Positions 39,082 through 39,975 of a DNA stretch of 39,975 nt are shown piece after piece; within the stretch, counting starts at the first letter, position 1; each line of letters begins with the position of its first letter. The notes beneath the pieces are model-generated. The model did not search any database and was not told where the DNA came from. It was given only the letters and a program-made list of their open reading frames with translations. Position numbers and translations under genes: made by a program. Source of the stretch: JBAXRT01 sp037131065 (GTDB lineage: Bacteria > Bacteroidota > Bacteroidia > Bacteroidales > FEN-979); assembly GCA_037131065.1 (NCBI GenBank), contig JBAXRT010000005.1, positions 1 to 39,975 on the forward strand, read 5' to 3'.

Positions 39082-39975
39082 ATGAAACGGACTTTCGGAA
39101 TTCTTCTCGGAATACTATTTTATTCCCTTTCAACCAGCGCACAAATAGTGGTACCGCAGGGAAACGAGACTCTTTACATTGATATTTCAGGAGTTACCGA
39201 CCTGAAGCAGGTGATGGATCAAAATGGAAATTTAAAGGACGCTTATACTTACAGGAGGTCAAACATCAACCTGGATTTAAGTATCCGCACATACATTACC
39301 ATTGATGGCGGGACTTGTGTGCCAAATGGTTATTATGATGGTGAAATTCAATTCTACACCCGAATGGTAACAGGCTTTCAATACTGGTCTGACCCATACA
39401 ATGATTATTGGCCCGTTGTAACTCCGTTTGTTGACTCGCTCGTGATTGATAAAGCAACCGGAACAATAGGATTTAGCGGTCAAATCGATTTTACAAGACG
39501 CTATAAAACGCAGCATAGTCTCACTATTCAGATTGTATTAAGGATGGGTGATATTTATGAGTTGTGTCCCACCGCTACTGATCACTATCTTACTTTTTTC
39601 CTCTACCCGGAAGCAACGTTCCTGGAAATGATACGAACAGCCCAGGCAAATGCTTCGGGCAGCGACCAGGCCTTCTGGAAACAGGGCAACTGCAATGCCT
39701 GCACTAAAAAAGGGGTTCCCGGCTTCAGTGTCAGCACCGTTACGCTGGTGCCCGGTTTTTCTGATCAGGATTATGGTTACTCATCGCTGGGTCCGGATAT
39801 CGATTTTTCAAGATATTTCAGCAGTCCGGGAATCATGGGAATGTTTGGAGGCGGGTGGAACTTCGCATATGAACAGGAACTTCTGGCCTCAAAGAAAATG
39901 GTTCAATACCAGAACGGAACCGGGGCTTCTGAATTGTATTTCCTTCGCAACGATACAATTTCACCATACACCTAT
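39082..39975 (+). CDS. Large exported RHS-like protein (N-terminal 298 residues, cut by window edge)
   Basis: An open frame from ATG 39082 runs to the right edge without a stop. Residues 1-20 are a signal peptide (MKRTFGILLGILFYSLSTSA). Residues 21-205 are an unrecognised beta-rich region with a cysteine cluster NCNACTKKG near 203-210. From about 212 the sequence resembles the start of RHS/YD-repeat proteins: SVSTVTLVP, then DYGYSSLGPDIDFSRYFSS and FGGGWNFAYEQELL (256-268), comparable to the 'LGPGWxxxYxxxL' block of the DUF6531/RHS head. Such proteins form a beta-cocoon around a C-terminal toxin or adhesin. The repeats and C-terminus lie outside the window. Confidence 0.65.
   Translation, partial: MKRTFGILLGILFYSLSTSAQIVVPQGNETLYIDISGVTDLKQVMDQNGNLKDAYTYRRSNINLDLSIRTYITIDGGTCVPNGYYDGEIQFYTRMVTGFQYWSDPYNDYWPVVTPFVDSLVIDKATGTIGFSGQIDFTRRYKTQHSLTIQIVLRMGDIYELCPTATDHYLTFFLYPEATFLEMIRTAQANASGSDQAFWKQGNCNACTKKGVPGFSVSTVTLVPGFSDQDYGYSSLGPDIDFSRYFSSPGIMGMFGGGWNFAYEQELLASKKMVQYQNGTGASELYFLRNDTISPYTY

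Overview
The window looks like a chromosomal segment of a Bacteroidota bacterium, probably close to the order Bacteroidales. Two secreted proteins end in type IX secretion (T9SS) sorting domains. Many intergenic regions carry the TAnnTTTG -7 box of the Bacteroidota housekeeping sigma factor, six of them with a TTG element 21-23 nt upstream. Several local gene orders are typical of the phylum: yceD-rpmF-plsX-fabH, ileS-dksA-lspA, glmS next to a DUF4270 lipoprotein and a short starch-synthase-like gene, an isolated atpDC pair, and coaX-OMP-lptC-ppiD. Most of the window is core genome.

Layout. Positions 1-1446 (minus) hold the start of an acyl-CoA synthetase and an SDR epimerase. A secreted M28 zinc peptidase with a T9SS tail follows (1602-3893). 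Next is a four-gene operon: BlaI-type repressor, BlaR1-type M56 membrane peptidase ending in a TonB domain, TPR protein, and a second small TonB-domain protein (4122-7641). Then come a lipase-like hydrolase, an S41 protease, superoxide dismutase, GlmS, a DUF4270 lipoprotein and a glycogen-synthase-like protein (7648-14962). A structured non-coding stretch (about 15150-15300) precedes three unrecognised or poorly recognised envelope genes (15325-17497). A proline dehydrogenase (minus) and the fatty acid/phospholipid operon yceD-rpmF-plsX-fabH follow, then a methyltransferase and a secreted endonuclease I. A TPR membrane protein, ileS, dksA and lspA run to 29859. The last core block holds a Pro/Lys/His-rich exported peptide, an M23/LysM peptidase, atpD-atpC, a PKD lipoprotein, and the minus-strand coaX-OMP-lptC and ppiD genes.

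At 38409-38481 there is a tRNA-Phe gene. To its right the character changes: a broken N-terminal fragment of a tyrosine recombinase is followed by the start of a large exported RHS-like protein that runs off the right edge. This suggests that the tRNA marks the edge of an accessory island.

The most interesting points are: an IleRS of the long type whose HIGH motif reads GIHH, an arrangement linked to very high mupirocin resistance; a BlaI/BlaR1 system wired to TonB-domain proteins instead of a beta-lactamase, with a palindromic operator over its promoter; the uncharacterised envelope trio with two GC-rich hairpins upstream; the tRNA-Phe/recombinase remnant/RHS junction; and short oligonucleotide repeats shared between distant intergenic regions. 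No CRISPR array, complete insertion sequence or classical defence system was seen.
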